NCBI GenBank assembly: GCA_026398895.1
Contig: JAPLRZ010000062.1
Coordinates: forward strand, 22,054-86,053
Direction of reading: 5' to 3'
Length of the DNA stretch: 64,000 nt
From: Methylococcales bacterium
Lineage (GTDB): Bacteria > Pseudomonadota > Gammaproteobacteria > Methylococcales > Methylomonadaceae
The translations under genes and the position numbers were made by a program. Shown here one piece after another: positions 36,363 to 46,010 of this stretch. Position 1 is the first letter of the stretch. Every line of letters begins with the position of its first letter. Under the pieces are notes generated by a model. The model ran no database searches. It had not been told where the DNA came from and was given only the letters and a program-made list of their open reading frames with translations.

Positions 36363-37694
36363 ATGAATACCGATAACAAAAATAGCAAGATAAGTAATTG
36401 GGTGGTTTTTCTAGGGGGATACACGACAGGGCTAATTATTCTATTTATTTACAGGTGTCAGTATTCACAAGTATATCCAACAATAACAATCCCTATATTC
36501 TGGAGTTCTGCCCTATTAGTGTTGCTAACTACCAGTCTTGCTGCTGCACCACTTATTCGGTTTGTTATTCTCGGCTGGGATGCTCGCTACCACGAATTTG
36601 TTAATCGGCTCAATAATGAAGCACTGATTGCTTATCTACAACAGTTTTGGGAAAAACGAGCAACACAAGATGACTCTGTTTTTGTCGGTTGGGATAAAAA
36701 TGGAAAAAAAATTGACGGAATATTAGTAGAAACGACTGAGGATAAAGTCAACAATAGCATGGAAAAAATATTTAAGGATATTTACACCGAACAATATGGT
36801 CGCCGTGCTTTTTATGTGCCGATAGTGCTGTTAATTACTATTATTTTTATATTAACGGTATTAAGTATCTTGCTTTACTTAGATGTTAAATTAAACTTGC
36901 ATATTGCAGTATTAGATACTAACGCAAGGGTCGCTATTGCATCGATTGCAGGCGCGTATATGTATGTAGTCAGTGATACTATTCAAAGTGTGCGGCAACG
37001 TAGTTTAAATGCCTCCACTATTTATTGGTATGTACTAAGAATGTTGTTAGCTATTCCCATTGGTTTCGCGCTGACCTATTTTTCTTTAATACCCCTAGAA
37101 GATAGAGCCTTTTTAGCATTTGCTTTGGGTGCATTACCGCTGGATGAAATTATTAAATTATTACGCCATTTCTCAAGAGAGAAACTTAACCCATCTAAAG
37201 AGAATAAAGAAGAAGAAAAAAGCGATCAGTTAATTAAACTAGAAGGGGTGACAACGCGTATTTCTTCGCTGCTCATCGCCGAAGGGGTAGACTCGATTGA
37301 ACAAATTATCACCGTAGACCCTGTATTATTATCAATTCGTACAGGCTTACCGTTCAAATTTATTCTACATCTTGGTTCACAAGCCATTGTGAGAAGATAC
37401 CTCGGTGAAACGGTTGAAAAATTGATGCCTTTAGGTTTGGCTGATGCGCGATCAATTGCCGCGCTGGTAGACGATTTAGATAACACAAAAAAAGAATCAG
37501 AAGAACAGGCTAAAATAATCAAGAGTAGAGCAACAGCCGTTTTAAACGCGGCTACTTCGCTGGTGAAGCCCGAAAATAGCAACTATACCTCCGAGTGCCT
37601 TGAATTTAATTTCCGTCAAATTGCCAATGGAAACTACACCAAGTTTATCCAAGGTAAATTGCTGACGCTATCTAAAAACAACGCCCAGCTATAG
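36363..37694 (+). CDS. Integral membrane protein with C-terminal cytoplasmic domain, unknown function
   Basis: A 443-residue protein. Two membrane helices lie near the N-terminus (about 15-30 and 40-65), another at about 150-173, and further hydrophobic segments at 185-265. The C-terminal 170 residues are soluble. They include a charged linker (REKLNPSKENKEEEKSDQ) and a helical region with SLLIAEGVDSIEQIITVDPVLLSIRTGLP, which resembles a helix-hairpin-helix-like sensor fold without clear catalytic residues. No family is recognised. It stands alone between rpiA and guaD. Confidence 0.65.
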   Translation: MNTDNKNSKISNWVVFLGGYTTGLIILFIYRCQYSQVYPTITIPIFWSSALLVLLTTSLAAAPLIRFVILGWDARYHEFVNRLNNEALIAYLQQFWEKRATQDDSVFVGWDKNGKKIDGILVETTEDKVNNSMEKIFKDIYTEQYGRRAFYVPIVLLITIIFILTVLSILLYLDVKLNLHIAVLDTNARVAIASIAGAYMYVVSDTIQSVRQRSLNASTIYWYVLRMLLAIPIGFALTYFSLIPLEDRAFLAFALGALPLDEIIKLLRHFSREKLNPSKENKEEEKSDQLIKLEGVTTRISSLLIAEGVDSIEQIITVDPVLLSIRTGLPFKFILHLGSQAIVRRYLGETVEKLMPLGLADARSIAALVDDLDNTKKESEEQAKIIKSRATAVLNAATSLVKPENSNYTSECLEFNFRQIANGNYTKFIQGKLLTLSKNNAQL

Positions 37695-37753
37695 CAGTAA
37701 AAATTACAGTAGCAGTAAAAATCCATCACGCAACCATCAATGAGACCCTCCCA

Positions 37754-38224
37754 GTGACACACGAACAATTTCTACAACAAGCTATAAAACTAGCGGTGGA
37801 CAATGTCAGCACAGGACAAGGTGGTCCTTTCGGTGCATTGATTGTCAAAAATAATCAAATTATTGCCGCAAGTGCCAATCAAGTAACCTATTTACTTGAC
37901 CCAACGGCTCATGCAGAAATCATGGCAATTCGTTTAGCCTGTCAGAAACTGGGCGATTTTCAGCTAACAGACTGCATTCTTTACAGTAGTTGCGAACCTT
38001 GCCCAATGTGTTTAGGCGCAATTTATTGGACACGATTGGCGAAAGTTTATTTTGCCTGTCATCACGACGATGCGGCAGCCGCGCATTTTGATGATAGTTT
38101 TATTTATGATGACTATGTAAAACCACCTGCACAACGGCAAATTCCTATGCAGCATATTCAACTAGCGAATTCATCACAGCCTTTTGAAAGTTGGGCAGCA
38201 AAAACTGATAAACAACTCTATTAA
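37754..38224 (+). CDS. guaD: Guanine deaminase (cytidine deaminase-like fold)
   Basis: A 156-residue zinc deaminase with PTAHAEIMAIR (zinc His and catalytic Glu) and SSCEPCPMCLGAIYW (two zinc Cys). The GGPFGALIVK start, FDDSFIYDDYVKPPAQRQIP segment and C-terminal FESWAAK...LY match B. subtilis GuaD rather than the tRNA deaminase TadA. It converts guanine to xanthine. The start is GTG at 37754 without a strong ribosome site. Confidence 0.88.
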   Translation: MTHEQFLQQAIKLAVDNVSTGQGGPFGALIVKNNQIIAASANQVTYLLDPTAHAEIMAIRLACQKLGDFQLTDCILYSSCEPCPMCLGAIYWTRLAKVYFACHHDDAAAAHFDDSFIYDDYVKPPAQRQIPMQHIQLANSSQPFESWAAKTDKQLY

Positions 38225-38270
38225 ATCTTGCAGGCTACGTCGAGTACCCTACAAGACTCCTTGCAGTTTT

Positions 38271-38981
38271 TTACACCGTTTTTTCGTCACTTCCACTCAA
38301 ATAACGGTAGACCAATGCCGCCAGCAATGCACCAACAATAGGGGCTATGAAAAATAGCCACAGTTGCGCCAATGCCCAATCACCAACATAAAGAGCCGTT
38401 GCCAAGCTTCGTGCTGGATTAACAGAGGTATTAGTCACGGGAATACTAATTAAATGAATCAATGTTAAACCTAGACCAATAGCAATCGGCGCGAAACCTT
38501 GTGGAGCGCGGCTATCCGTTGAACCTAAAATAATAATCAAAAACATCATAGTCATGACGACTTCTGTTATAAGTGCCGCCGTCAATGAGTAATGACCAGG
38601 TGAATGCTCTCCATAGCCGTTAGACGCAAAACCCGCTGCGACATTAAAGTCAGCATTACCGCTAGCGATAAGATAAAGAACACCACCAGCAACAATACCG
38701 CCTAACAGTTGTGCAATTATGTATGATGCCAATTTGTCAGCTGGAAAACGCCCTGCCATCCATAAACCGATTGATACCGCAGGATTTAAATGACAGCCTG
38801 AAATATGACCGATAGCATAAGCCATCGTTAACACTGTCAAGCCAAAAGCAAAAGCCACACCCACGAAGCCAATGCCTACATCAGGAAATCCTGCTGCTAA
38901 TACCGCACTACCACAACCACCTAAAACTAACCAAAATGTGCCGAAAAACTCCGCAGCACAGGCTCTCATATCAATATTCAT
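38271..38981 (-). CDS. aqpZ: Aquaporin Z water channel
   Basis: A 236-residue MIP-family channel with six membrane helices and both NPA boxes ([10 protein letters not shown] and [10 protein letters not shown]). The stretches [30 protein letters not shown] and [19 protein letters not shown] are close to E. coli AqpZ, so a water-selective pore is likely. Confidence 0.95.
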   Translation of the reverse strand: MNIDMRACAAEFFGTFWLVLGGCGSAVLAAGFPDVGIGFVGVAFAFGLTVLTMAYAIGHISGCHLNPAVSIGLWMAGRFPADKLASYIIAQLLGGIVAGGVLYLIASGNADFNVAAGFASNGYGEHSPGHYSLTAALITEVVMTMMFLIIILGSTDSRAPQGFAPIAIGLGLTLIHLISIPVTNTSVNPARSLATALYVGDWALAQLWLFFIAPIVGALLAALVYRYLSGSDEKTV

Positions 38982-39338
38982 CGTTATATCCCATTAATTA
39001 AAATCAATAAAAATTCGTAAGGCGCAAGTCGGCTTTCGGTTATTGCGCTTACCGCGTTGACATATTTCCCCGTAGGGCAACGATAGTGTAACGTATTGCA
39101 AAGCATGATTACCACCCTATAAGGCGCAATGATAATGCGATAGTGGAAGTTTATGACGACGCGTTTGAGTGGGAAAATGATGAAACGGCTATACCACAAC
39201 AGGTATTTCCATCTCTGTGTTCTTACACGAAAAAATAATTGTTGGGCAAATATTTTTATTCAGATGACAGTAACTATACTTCGTAAGTCACAGCTAACAT
39301 CCCTTCAAGGGATGTTAGCTGTTTCGCCTTAAAAAGAA
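38982..39338. other. Intergenic region with repeats, including a 16-bp hairpin
   Basis: The gap upstream of aqpZ holds repeated GTAAGGCGCAA-type segments (about 39016-39060 and 39118-39130) and a hairpin at 39290-39322. There ACAGCTAACATCCCTT pairs perfectly with its complement across a one-base loop, just past the stop of the aas gene. No gene is supported. Confidence 0.6.
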
Positions 39339-41483
39339 CTACGATTTCTTACCCTTTGCCAATTCAGTCACTGCAATATAATTGGTCTTTCCTGTCGCCA
39401 TGACGGGAATCGCATCAACCACAATAATTTTCTTGGGTAACAAAATAGCGGTAACGCCAGAAGAAGCATCTGCTAATTGCTGTACAGTCGCCTGTTTTTG
39501 TGTGGTAACTAGAATCACTTGTTCGCCTTTTTTGGCATCAGGCAAACTGATTGCCGCATGATGTGCGCTAGGCCAAGCGTTGGTCGCTAGGGTTTCTACT
39601 GCTGTTAATGACACCATTTCACCAGCGACCTTAGCAAAGCGTTTGCTGCGTCCGCGTATGCTGATAAAGCCTTCTTCATCGACATGAACAATGTCGCCTG
39701 TGTCGTACCAGCCGTCACCATAAAGCGATTTAGGCGGTACTAATACGCCAGCGTTATCGGCTAATAAATAACCTAGCATGATGTTAGGTCCTTTGACGTG
39801 TAAGCGTCCTGCATCGTCAATGCCTTCAACAGGTTCAAGCTTGTATTCCATCGCTGGCATAAAACGACCGACTGTTCCTGCTTTGTAATACATGGGGGTA
39901 TTAACTGATGTAATAGGTGTGGTTTCGGTCGCGCCATAACCCTCTAGTACGCGTATGCCAAATTTTTCTGCCCACAGTTGACGGGTAGTTTCTTGCAGTT
40001 TTTCCGCGCCTGCGACTACATAACGCATATTGAAAAAATCATACGCGTGGGCTTTTTTCGCATAAGCAGCTAAAAAGGTGTTAGTGCCGAACATGATGGT
40101 GGCGTGTAGCTCATACGCCATTTCGGGGATAATGGCATAGTGTAATGGCGTTGGATAAAAGAATACTCTCATGCCGTTCAATATTGGCAACATCGTGCCA
40201 ACTGTAAAACCAAAGGAATGAAACATCGGTAAAAAGTTAAGCACCACATCTTGGGAATTAAAACTGATACAAGCTTCTAATTGTTTAAGATTGGCTAATA
40301 CATTGGCATGAGACAACACTACGCCTTTGGGTACACCCTCAGAACCTGAGGTAAATAAAATCACCGCTGGACTATCAGCGGGGTGCAAACCTAGATTTGT
40401 ACACCCAATTGGGATTCTAGCTTGTAACCACGCAGTGAATTTGTCGACCGTGCTGATATGAGCGGCTAAATCTTCCAGATACACCAACTTAACTTGCTCG
40501 GCTAAATGTTCCGCTTCGCCTGTTAAATGTCCTAGTTCGATAAAATAGCGTGACGTTAGTACGATTTTAACTTTTGCCGTTTGACAGGCAGAAAACATCC
40601 CTGCTGAACCCGTGGAATAATTGAGCATAGCGGGAACACGCCCATGCACTTGTAAACCCAGAATAACACATAAGGTTTTAGTCGAATTAGGTAGAAAAAT
40701 ACCCACCGCTTCGCCTGTTTCAGTAATCTGTTTTAATGCGTTACCAATCGCCAAGGTGCGGGTAATCAAGTTGTTATAACTTAATGGTCGCCGTTCTAAA
40801 TCCTCAGCAACAATATGGCTACCACCGTGTATTTTCCGTGCGTCAAGCAAGCTGGCAAAAATGCTTTGCCGATAGTTGCTAGTGGATAACATCATTTCTG
40901 TCATTAGGTTCGCTAAAATACGACCACTGTACTGACGGCGCGTTTTGCCTCTTAATTCTGCGGGAACGACCAAACGGGTCGCAGGCAAAATTTTAATGGT
41001 AATTTTTGGAAATAACCGCAAGCGTACAATTTTATGCAATCTGGAAAAGTGAGTGTATTGTCCTCCATCGATACGCACAGGCAACACCGCTGCACCTGAT
41101 TTATCTGCCACCATGCCTGTACCGTCATAAATTTTCATTAGCGTACCCGTCACAGTAATACGCCCTTCGGGAAAAATAACGGTCTTGGTATCGGTTTGTA
41201 AATGGTGAATTAAATCCTTAAGCGATAAAGGATGGGTGGGATTCATTGGAAATACTTTCGACAGTCCCAGAAATGGCTTTATCCACCATTGTTCAGAAAT
41301 ATGGGTATTAATCGCAAAGGTAACATCATCAGGCAAAAATACGCCAAGTAATAATGGATCGAGAAACGAAGTGTGATTAGCGACAATCAATACCCGTTTG
41401 CCTGCTTGATCATAGTTTTCTAACCCCGTGACTTCTACTCTGTAAAGTAAGCTCAATAGTGAATGTAAAAATTTTTTCAGCAT
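39339..41483 (-). CDS. aas: Bifunctional acyltransferase / acyl-ACP synthetase (Aas-like)
   Basis: A 714-residue fusion. The N-terminal PlsC-type acyltransferase has the H-x4-D motif NHTSFLD (His37, Asp42) and FPEGRIT near 117. The C-terminal adenylate-forming domain has LFTSGSEGVPKG near 375, GYGATETTPI and WYDTGDIV. In E. coli Aas re-acylates lysophosphatidylethanolamine at the inner membrane using fatty acids it activates itself, and length and order match. No lplT partner is adjacent. Confidence 0.92.
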   Translation of the reverse strand: MLKKFLHSLLSLLYRVEVTGLENYDQAGKRVLIVANHTSFLDPLLLGVFLPDDVTFAINTHISEQWWIKPFLGLSKVFPMNPTHPLSLKDLIHHLQTDTKTVIFPEGRITVTGTLMKIYDGTGMVADKSGAAVLPVRIDGGQYTHFSRLHKIVRLRLFPKITIKILPATRLVVPAELRGKTRRQYSGRILANLMTEMMLSTSNYRQSIFASLLDARKIHGGSHIVAEDLERRPLSYNNLITRTLAIGNALKQITETGEAVGIFLPNSTKTLCVILGLQVHGRVPAMLNYSTGSAGMFSACQTAKVKIVLTSRYFIELGHLTGEAEHLAEQVKLVYLEDLAAHISTVDKFTAWLQARIPIGCTNLGLHPADSPAVILFTSGSEGVPKGVVLSHANVLANLKQLEACISFNSQDVVLNFLPMFHSFGFTVGTMLPILNGMRVFFYPTPLHYAIIPEMAYELHATIMFGTNTFLAAYAKKAHAYDFFNMRYVVAGAEKLQETTRQLWAEKFGIRVLEGYGATETTPITSVNTPMYYKAGTVGRFMPAMEYKLEPVEGIDDAGRLHVKGPNIMLGYLLADNAGVLVPPKSLYGDGWYDTGDIVHVDEEGFISIRGRSKRFAKVAGEMVSLTAVETLATNAWPSAHHAAISLPDAKKGEQVILVTTQKQATVQQLADASSGVTAILLPKKIIVVDAIPVMATGKTNYIAVTELAKGKKS

Positions 41484-41604
41484 AGTATTTTTCCATAGAT
41501 CGTTAAGGCATTTGTCTTATCAACAGCGTATCTGATGTGAATAAGCGATACGGTTAAGTGTAACGCGCTATGCTTAATATAGGAAACTACTGATTACCAT
41601 TTAC

Positions 41605-41646
41605 TGTAATGCTGGAGTGCGGGCTTTTCCTATGGTCAGCATTACA
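41605..41646. repeat. Hairpin with a truncated GGAGT-family core
   Basis: TGTAATGCTG and CAGCATTACA form the outer stem around GGAGTGCGGGCTTTTCC. The following ~45 bases (41648-41693) recur near 44137-44182, so a longer repeat unit is involved. Confidence 0.65.
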
Positions 41647-41706
41647 TACAGGATTTTCAATGAAGTTTAGTTACTCATTAGGAATACAAACCTAGTAGTC
41701 AGTCCA

Positions 41707-41875
41707 GGGCAATCGCGCTTAAATTATCTTGACTTTAATAATTATCAGATAATCAATTAGTTACAAATTGGTCTATGTCAAGATTCGTAGTTTTTTGCCA
41801 AAAATAGCAAAAATGACATTTGTAACACATTGATTATTAATGATATTAATGATTAAAATTTAAGCGCGATTGCCC
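41707..41875. mobile_element. MITE with 19-bp terminal inverted repeats and a 14-bp target duplication
   Basis: GGGCAATCGCGCTTAAATT (41707-41725) is repeated exactly in inverse at 41857-41875. The 169-bp element is flanked on both sides by TAGTAGTCAGTCCA (41693-41706 and 41876-41889). It has no coding capacity and an AT-rich centre. Perfect ends and target copies indicate a recent insertion, presumably moved in trans by a transposase elsewhere. A 14-bp duplication is long for bacterial elements. Confidence 0.88.
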
Positions 41876-41945
41876 TAGTAGTCAGTCCATTTTAAAATGG
41901 ACTCATATCGTGTTTTGAGGACATGATAGAATTTGCATTTTTCTC

Positions 41946-42095
41946 ATGATACTACGACTTCAAGAGTTAATCGATGAAAGCAAAGCTTACTCCATAATCA
42001 GGGAGTTACGTTGGAAAAGCGGATGCAGTTGCCCGTTCTGTGGATCTAATAAAATCCGCTGCCGATGGCTTGCAACAATTGGTAGCTCATTATAA
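41946..42095 (+). pseudogene. IS1595-like transposase N-terminal remnant
   Basis: The 49-residue frame starts MILRLQELIDESKAYSIIRE and continues with LRWKSGCSCPFCGSNKIRC, a zinc-ribbon typical of the N-terminus of IS1595-type transposases. The DDE catalytic domain is missing. Confidence 0.65.
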
Positions 42096-42364
42096 ATTTG
42101 ATCGAATTATTGATCTGCTTGCGGCAGCGGATTGATTAGCTAACTTTAATAAAATGGATAGTGGGTTAAATCTGTGTTTTCCCTATTTTATTGTGCGATA
42201 GCTATAGAGTGAAAGTATTCTGTTTTGGTGTCAAAAAGCCTATTTTTGATTCCATGTTTATCTAAATAGTGCAATATTTTCAACAGCACCAGACACATAA
42301 ATACAATGCTATAAATTCTCTTGTTGTAAACTATACGCATGAGTCTAAATACCCACTATCGTCT

Positions 42365-44056
42365 ATGAATACTATCAAACAACTACTTAAATCAACTCTG
42401 TTTTTTCTATTGTTAGCTTTGGTTTTGCCAACTCAAAGCGCAAGCGCGGCAAAAATCACTGTTTCAGTGGATCGAAATCCAGTCGGTATTGATGAATCTT
42501 TTCAAATACTCTTTACCACCACTGAATCACCCGATGCAATCCCTGACTTTGACCCGTTGGAACAGGATTTTACCATTCTCAATCAAGAGCAAAGCAATCA
42601 CTCCTCGTGGGTTAATGGCAAATCGAGCAAAACTATCCAGTGGACATTGAATGTTATCGCCAAAAATGCAGGTAGTTTGACTATACCTGCTATAGAGTTT
42701 GGGCATGATCGTAGTGAGCCGCTCACGGTAGAAGTCATTAAAGCGGGAAATAATAAATCTGTCCACAGCGATGAAGATTTATTTTTAGACGTTGAAGCCA
42801 CCCCAGCAGACCCTTACTTACAATCACAAGTAATTTATACCCTGCGCTTGTATCGAAATAGTGAGACTGTCAATATTACTCAAGCACAGTTGGCTGAACC
42901 AGAACTTGCTGATGCAGTCATTGCTAAAATGGACGAAGATCATAATTATACTGCCAACGTAAAAGGCGTGAATTATTCGATTATTGAACGGAAATATGTC
43001 ATTTTTCCGCAAAAAAGTGGAAAAATGACCATTAAGCCATTGGTATTAACTGCCGAAGTGATGAGTAATGCGCGTCCTAGCTTTAATGGTCTTTTTAACT
43101 CAACGCAAACTAAGCGTGTTGTTTCTAAAGAAATAACGCTTGATGTAAAACCTGTTCCTGCTAGCTTTACGGGAACACATTGGTTATCCGCTGAACAATT
43201 GGAAATCAAACAAGAATGGTCGGGTGATTTTGAACAAATGAAAGTAGGTGAACCATTGACGCGAACCCTAAGTTTACAGGCAAAAGGTGCGACGGTTAGC
43301 TCTCTACCTGAACTTAATGCCGTTAAAGCAGACGACCATTTAAAAACCTATCCCGACCAACCCGTATTAAAAGAGCAAAAATCTGCCGATGGTTTATTAG
43401 CATTGCGTGAAGAAAAAATTGCCTTAATTCCATCAAAAATAGGTAGCTACACACTACCCGCGATAAAAATCCCTTGGTTTAATACCAAAACCAACAAAAC
43501 CGAAATCGCGACTATCCCCGAAACCACAATTACTGTCGCAGCGGGGGCTGCAAGTGCAACTGTTTCCAGCAATGTCACGAAACCACAAGCAGATAACTCC
43601 ACACTGATTATTCAATCCCCTACTGAACAAGCTGTCTCTTATTGGTTCTGGGTCAGTCTATTTTTAGCCTTAGGCTGGTTAATAACCCTCTTTTATTTTT
43701 TAACTAACCGCCCTGCCCCGCGTCCTGTTGTTGAAAACACCGAAGCAGAACTGAGTTTAAAAGCCAGTATTAATCAACTCAAAAAAGCCTGTGCCGATAA
43801 TAATGCCATCGCCGCTAAAAATGCGTTGTTGGCTTGGGGTACATTGAAATTTTCTGTCACCAGCTTAGGAGCGATTGCCGATTGTTGTGATGCTCGCTTG
43901 CATGATGAAATTTTACAGTTGAATCAAGTGTTGTATGCCAAGGACGCACCCGCGTGGTCGGGTAAAAAGCTGTTTCAAGCGTTTGTGGAAAATAAGGCTA
44001 GAGCGAAAATGCCAGTAATTGGGAATGAGGGGTTAGAACCATTGTTTCGGTTGTAA
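42365..44056 (+). CDS. batD: BatD-family protein (oxygen tolerance)
   Basis: About 563 residues from the ATG at 42365; a GTG at 42269 would add an unlikely leader. It has a signal peptide ending QSASA, several beta-sandwich repeats (KITVSVDRNPVGIDESFQI at the start of the first, TIQWTLNVIAKNAGSLTIP, YVIFPQKSGKMTIKPL), and a single C-terminal membrane helix near 455-478 with a cytoplasmic tail. BatD normally works with the von Willebrand proteins BatA and BatB, encoded next to it, but none is present here. The upstream side is filled with mobile remnants. Confidence 0.88.
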   Translation: MNTIKQLLKSTLFFLLLALVLPTQSASAAKITVSVDRNPVGIDESFQILFTTTESPDAIPDFDPLEQDFTILNQEQSNHSSWVNGKSSKTIQWTLNVIAKNAGSLTIPAIEFGHDRSEPLTVEVIKAGNNKSVHSDEDLFLDVEATPADPYLQSQVIYTLRLYRNSETVNITQAQLAEPELADAVIAKMDEDHNYTANVKGVNYSIIERKYVIFPQKSGKMTIKPLVLTAEVMSNARPSFNGLFNSTQTKRVVSKEITLDVKPVPASFTGTHWLSAEQLEIKQEWSGDFEQMKVGEPLTRTLSLQAKGATVSSLPELNAVKADDHLKTYPDQPVLKEQKSADGLLALREEKIALIPSKIGSYTLPAIKIPWFNTKTNKTEIATIPETTITVAAGAASATVSSNVTKPQADNSTLIIQSPTEQAVSYWFWVSLFLALGWLITLFYFLTNRPAPRPVVENTEAELSLKASINQLKKACADNNAIAAKNALLAWGTLKFSVTSLGAIADCCDARLHDEILQLNQVLYAKDAPAWSGKKLFQAFVENKARAKMPVIGNEGLEPLFRL

Positions 44057-44165
44057 GCTGCGATGATGTAAGGAATCCCAGCGCAACATCAACAAAATGC
44101 TGGGATTCGCTACGCGTTCTAATTTGTTACTTACAGGGTTTTCAATGAAGCTTAGTTACTTATCA

Positions 44166-44191
44166 GGAATACGAACCTAGGTTTGTATTCC
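44166..44191. repeat. Perfect 26-bp palindrome, GGAAT branch of the family
   Basis: GGAATACGAACCT is followed by a near-exact complement ending GTATTCC. Its ends (GGAATAC/GTATTCC) and the CCTAGG-type centre match the coding copies at 18041-18144 and a half copy at 41681. Confidence 0.75.
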
Positions 44192-44261
44192 ATTTCGGGG
44201 AACTAATAGAAACTGAAAACACTGTAGTTCAATTAAGGCGCGTAAAGGTGGCAATCCACCC

Positions 44262-44810
44262 TTACAATGTTTTCAAATACTCCACCGTCATAAACAACGC
44301 CGCAATTGACCGCGCTTCGGTGCATTCACCCGTCATTAATAGCGCGTTAATTGCGTTCAATTTCCACGGGATTACTTCCAATTCTTCAGGCTCATCACCG
44401 ATTAATTTTTCAGGGTATAAATCTTGAGCGACAATAATTTCTGTGCAATGTTCGAGATAAGACGGTGCAATAGAAAACGTGCTTAAATGATGTAAGTGTC
44501 TCGCACCATAACCGACTTCTTCTTTTAATTCTCGATTAGCGGCTTCCAAAAACGATTCACCTGCATCGGTTTTACCTTTAGGTAAACCCAATTCGTAGCG
44601 GTGAACACCTGCGGAATATTCCCTGATGAGCAACACGGTTTCATCATCCAATAGTGGCACGATCAGTACCGCACCACCAGACCCACTGCGTGCTAAGCGT
44701 TCGTAATTACGCCGCACACCGTTGCTAAATTGGATGTCCAGCGATTCAATGCGAAATAATCGGCTAGTGGCAATAGTTTTCTTGTTGAGAATAGTTGGTT
44801 TGTTAGACAT
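44262..44810 (-). CDS. nudE: NudE-type ADP-compound Nudix hydrolase
   Basis: A 182-residue Nudix protein. The Nudix box GKTDAGESFLEAANRELKEE plus VGYG keeps all catalytic residues. RRNYERLARSGSGGAVLIVP and IREYSAGVHRYELGLPKG match NudE, which hydrolyses ADP-ribose, NADH and AppppA. It is divergent from yrfG, the same pairing as in E. coli. Confidence 0.9.
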   Translation of the reverse strand: MSNKPTILNKKTIATSRLFRIESLDIQFSNGVRRNYERLARSGSGGAVLIVPLLDDETVLLIREYSAGVHRYELGLPKGKTDAGESFLEAANRELKEEVGYGARHLHHLSTFSIAPSYLEHCTEIIVAQDLYPEKLIGDEPEELEVIPWKLNAINALLMTGECTEARSIAALFMTVEYLKTL

Positions 44811-44857
44811 TGTGCTATGTTAATAAGACATTTTTGCTAACTATAACCCACTTACTC

Positions 44858-45514
44858 ATGATTGACTGGAAATTTTGTGATACCGTTTTATTGGATATGG
44901 ACGGCACATTGCTAGACTTGAATTTTGACAATCACTTCTGGAAAGAATTTGTGCCGCTTAAATTTGCCCAGCAACAGGGTTTATCGGTGACAGAAGCAAA
45001 ACAGCAACTAGCCCCGCGTTTTAAAAGCATGGAAGGCAAGCTAGAATGGTATTGTCTGGATTATTGGACGGAAGCGTTGCAGTTGGATATTGTCGGTTTA
45101 AAAGCCGAGCTGTCGGAATTAATCGCCGTGTTGCCCCATGTGATGGAGTTTCTAAGCAAACTCCAGCAATCGCCGAAAAAAGTCCTGTTAGTCACTAACG
45201 CGCACCGCAACAGTCTGGGGTTAAAAATGGAAAAAACCTGTTTGCAACCTTTTTTTGACGACATTATCAGTTCGCATGATGTGGGTTTTGCCAAAGAACA
45301 CTCGGAATTTTGGCAATTATTGCACCAGCAACACCGCTTTGATAAAGCTACCACCTTGTTGGTGGATGATTCGCTGGCGGTGTTAAATGCCGCCCGTGCG
45401 TTTGGCATTGGTCAGATAATAGCGGTCAGTAAGCCAGACACAAAACAATCCAAACGAAACATTAGCGATTTTTTGGCGATTGAGGATTTTCGGGAGTTGA
45501 TGGTTGGTTTGTAG
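44858..45514 (+). CDS. yrfG: YrfG-type GMP/IMP nucleotidase (HAD superfamily)
   Basis: A 218-residue HAD phosphatase from the ATG at 44858 (a TTG at 44810 would overlap the nudE start). The nucleophile motif is LLDMDGTLLDL, followed by LLVTNAHRNSL and the acidic LLVDDSLAVLNAA. The N-terminus DWKFCDTVLLDMDGTLLDLN and pairing with nudE identify YrfG, which dephosphorylates purine nucleotides. Confidence 0.88.
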   Translation: MIDWKFCDTVLLDMDGTLLDLNFDNHFWKEFVPLKFAQQQGLSVTEAKQQLAPRFKSMEGKLEWYCLDYWTEALQLDIVGLKAELSELIAVLPHVMEFLSKLQQSPKKVLLVTNAHRNSLGLKMEKTCLQPFFDDIISSHDVGFAKEHSEFWQLLHQQHRFDKATTLLVDDSLAVLNAARAFGIGQIIAVSKPDTKQSKRNISDFLAIEDFRELMVGL

Positions 45515-45680
45515 CTTGGGGTGAGACACGAATCCCAACAAGCAATAACAGGCTACTTGCGAGAGTTTGGGTTAATTACGGTAGGGTGTGCAATATAGCT
45601 TGCGTATTGCGCCGCATGACAGCAACAAACATTACGAGTTGGTCGTTTGTTTGTTTCGTAGATACCATCTTACGGGTTGA

Positions 45681-45986
45681 TTATTTGCTATCCGAGATTG
45701 CTTCATCACAATCCTCTGGTTTTTCTAGCCAGTAAACAATATTCTCGACCATCACAATACTGCCAGAAATGACGGCACTTATTGCGGTGGCAGCTCCTGC
45801 AAAAACCAGCAACCCAGCACATTGTTCATCTTTACAGCCACCGAGGGCAGCAACATAGACTGGCTTTAGTTCGCTCTGTTTTGCAATATATTTGCAGTCA
45901 GTATTATAGACTTCGGTTGTCCGTGGCACGATAACACAACTGCATAACAGTAATGGAAGTGAAAGAAAACGCAGTGTTTTAAACAC
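45681..45986 (-). CDS. Small lipoprotein, unknown function
   Basis: A 101-residue protein with a lipoprotein signal (LLLCSC, acylated Cys17), two further Cys pairs (NTDCKY, GGCKDEQC) and a hydrophobic segment at about 60-85 that may span or touch the membrane. It lies 24 bp downstream of rhlB on the same strand, which suggests read-through expression. No family is recognised. Confidence 0.6.
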   Translation of the reverse strand: MFKTLRFLSLPLLLCSCVIVPRTTEVYNTDCKYIAKQSELKPVYVAALGGCKDEQCAGLLVFAGAATAISAVISGSIVMVENIVYWLEKPEDCDEAISDSK

Positions 45987-46010
45987 GGGTATGATGGTAT
46001 TTGTCTCAAC

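Noticed and set aside
37754..38224. tRNA adenosine deaminase (tadA)
   Set aside because: Zinc motifs fit both families, but the FDDSFIY segment and C-terminus match guanine deaminase.
38984..39199. 71-residue open frame on minus upstream of aqpZ
   Set aside because: It consists mostly of repeated GTAAGGCGCAA-type sequence and has no family features.
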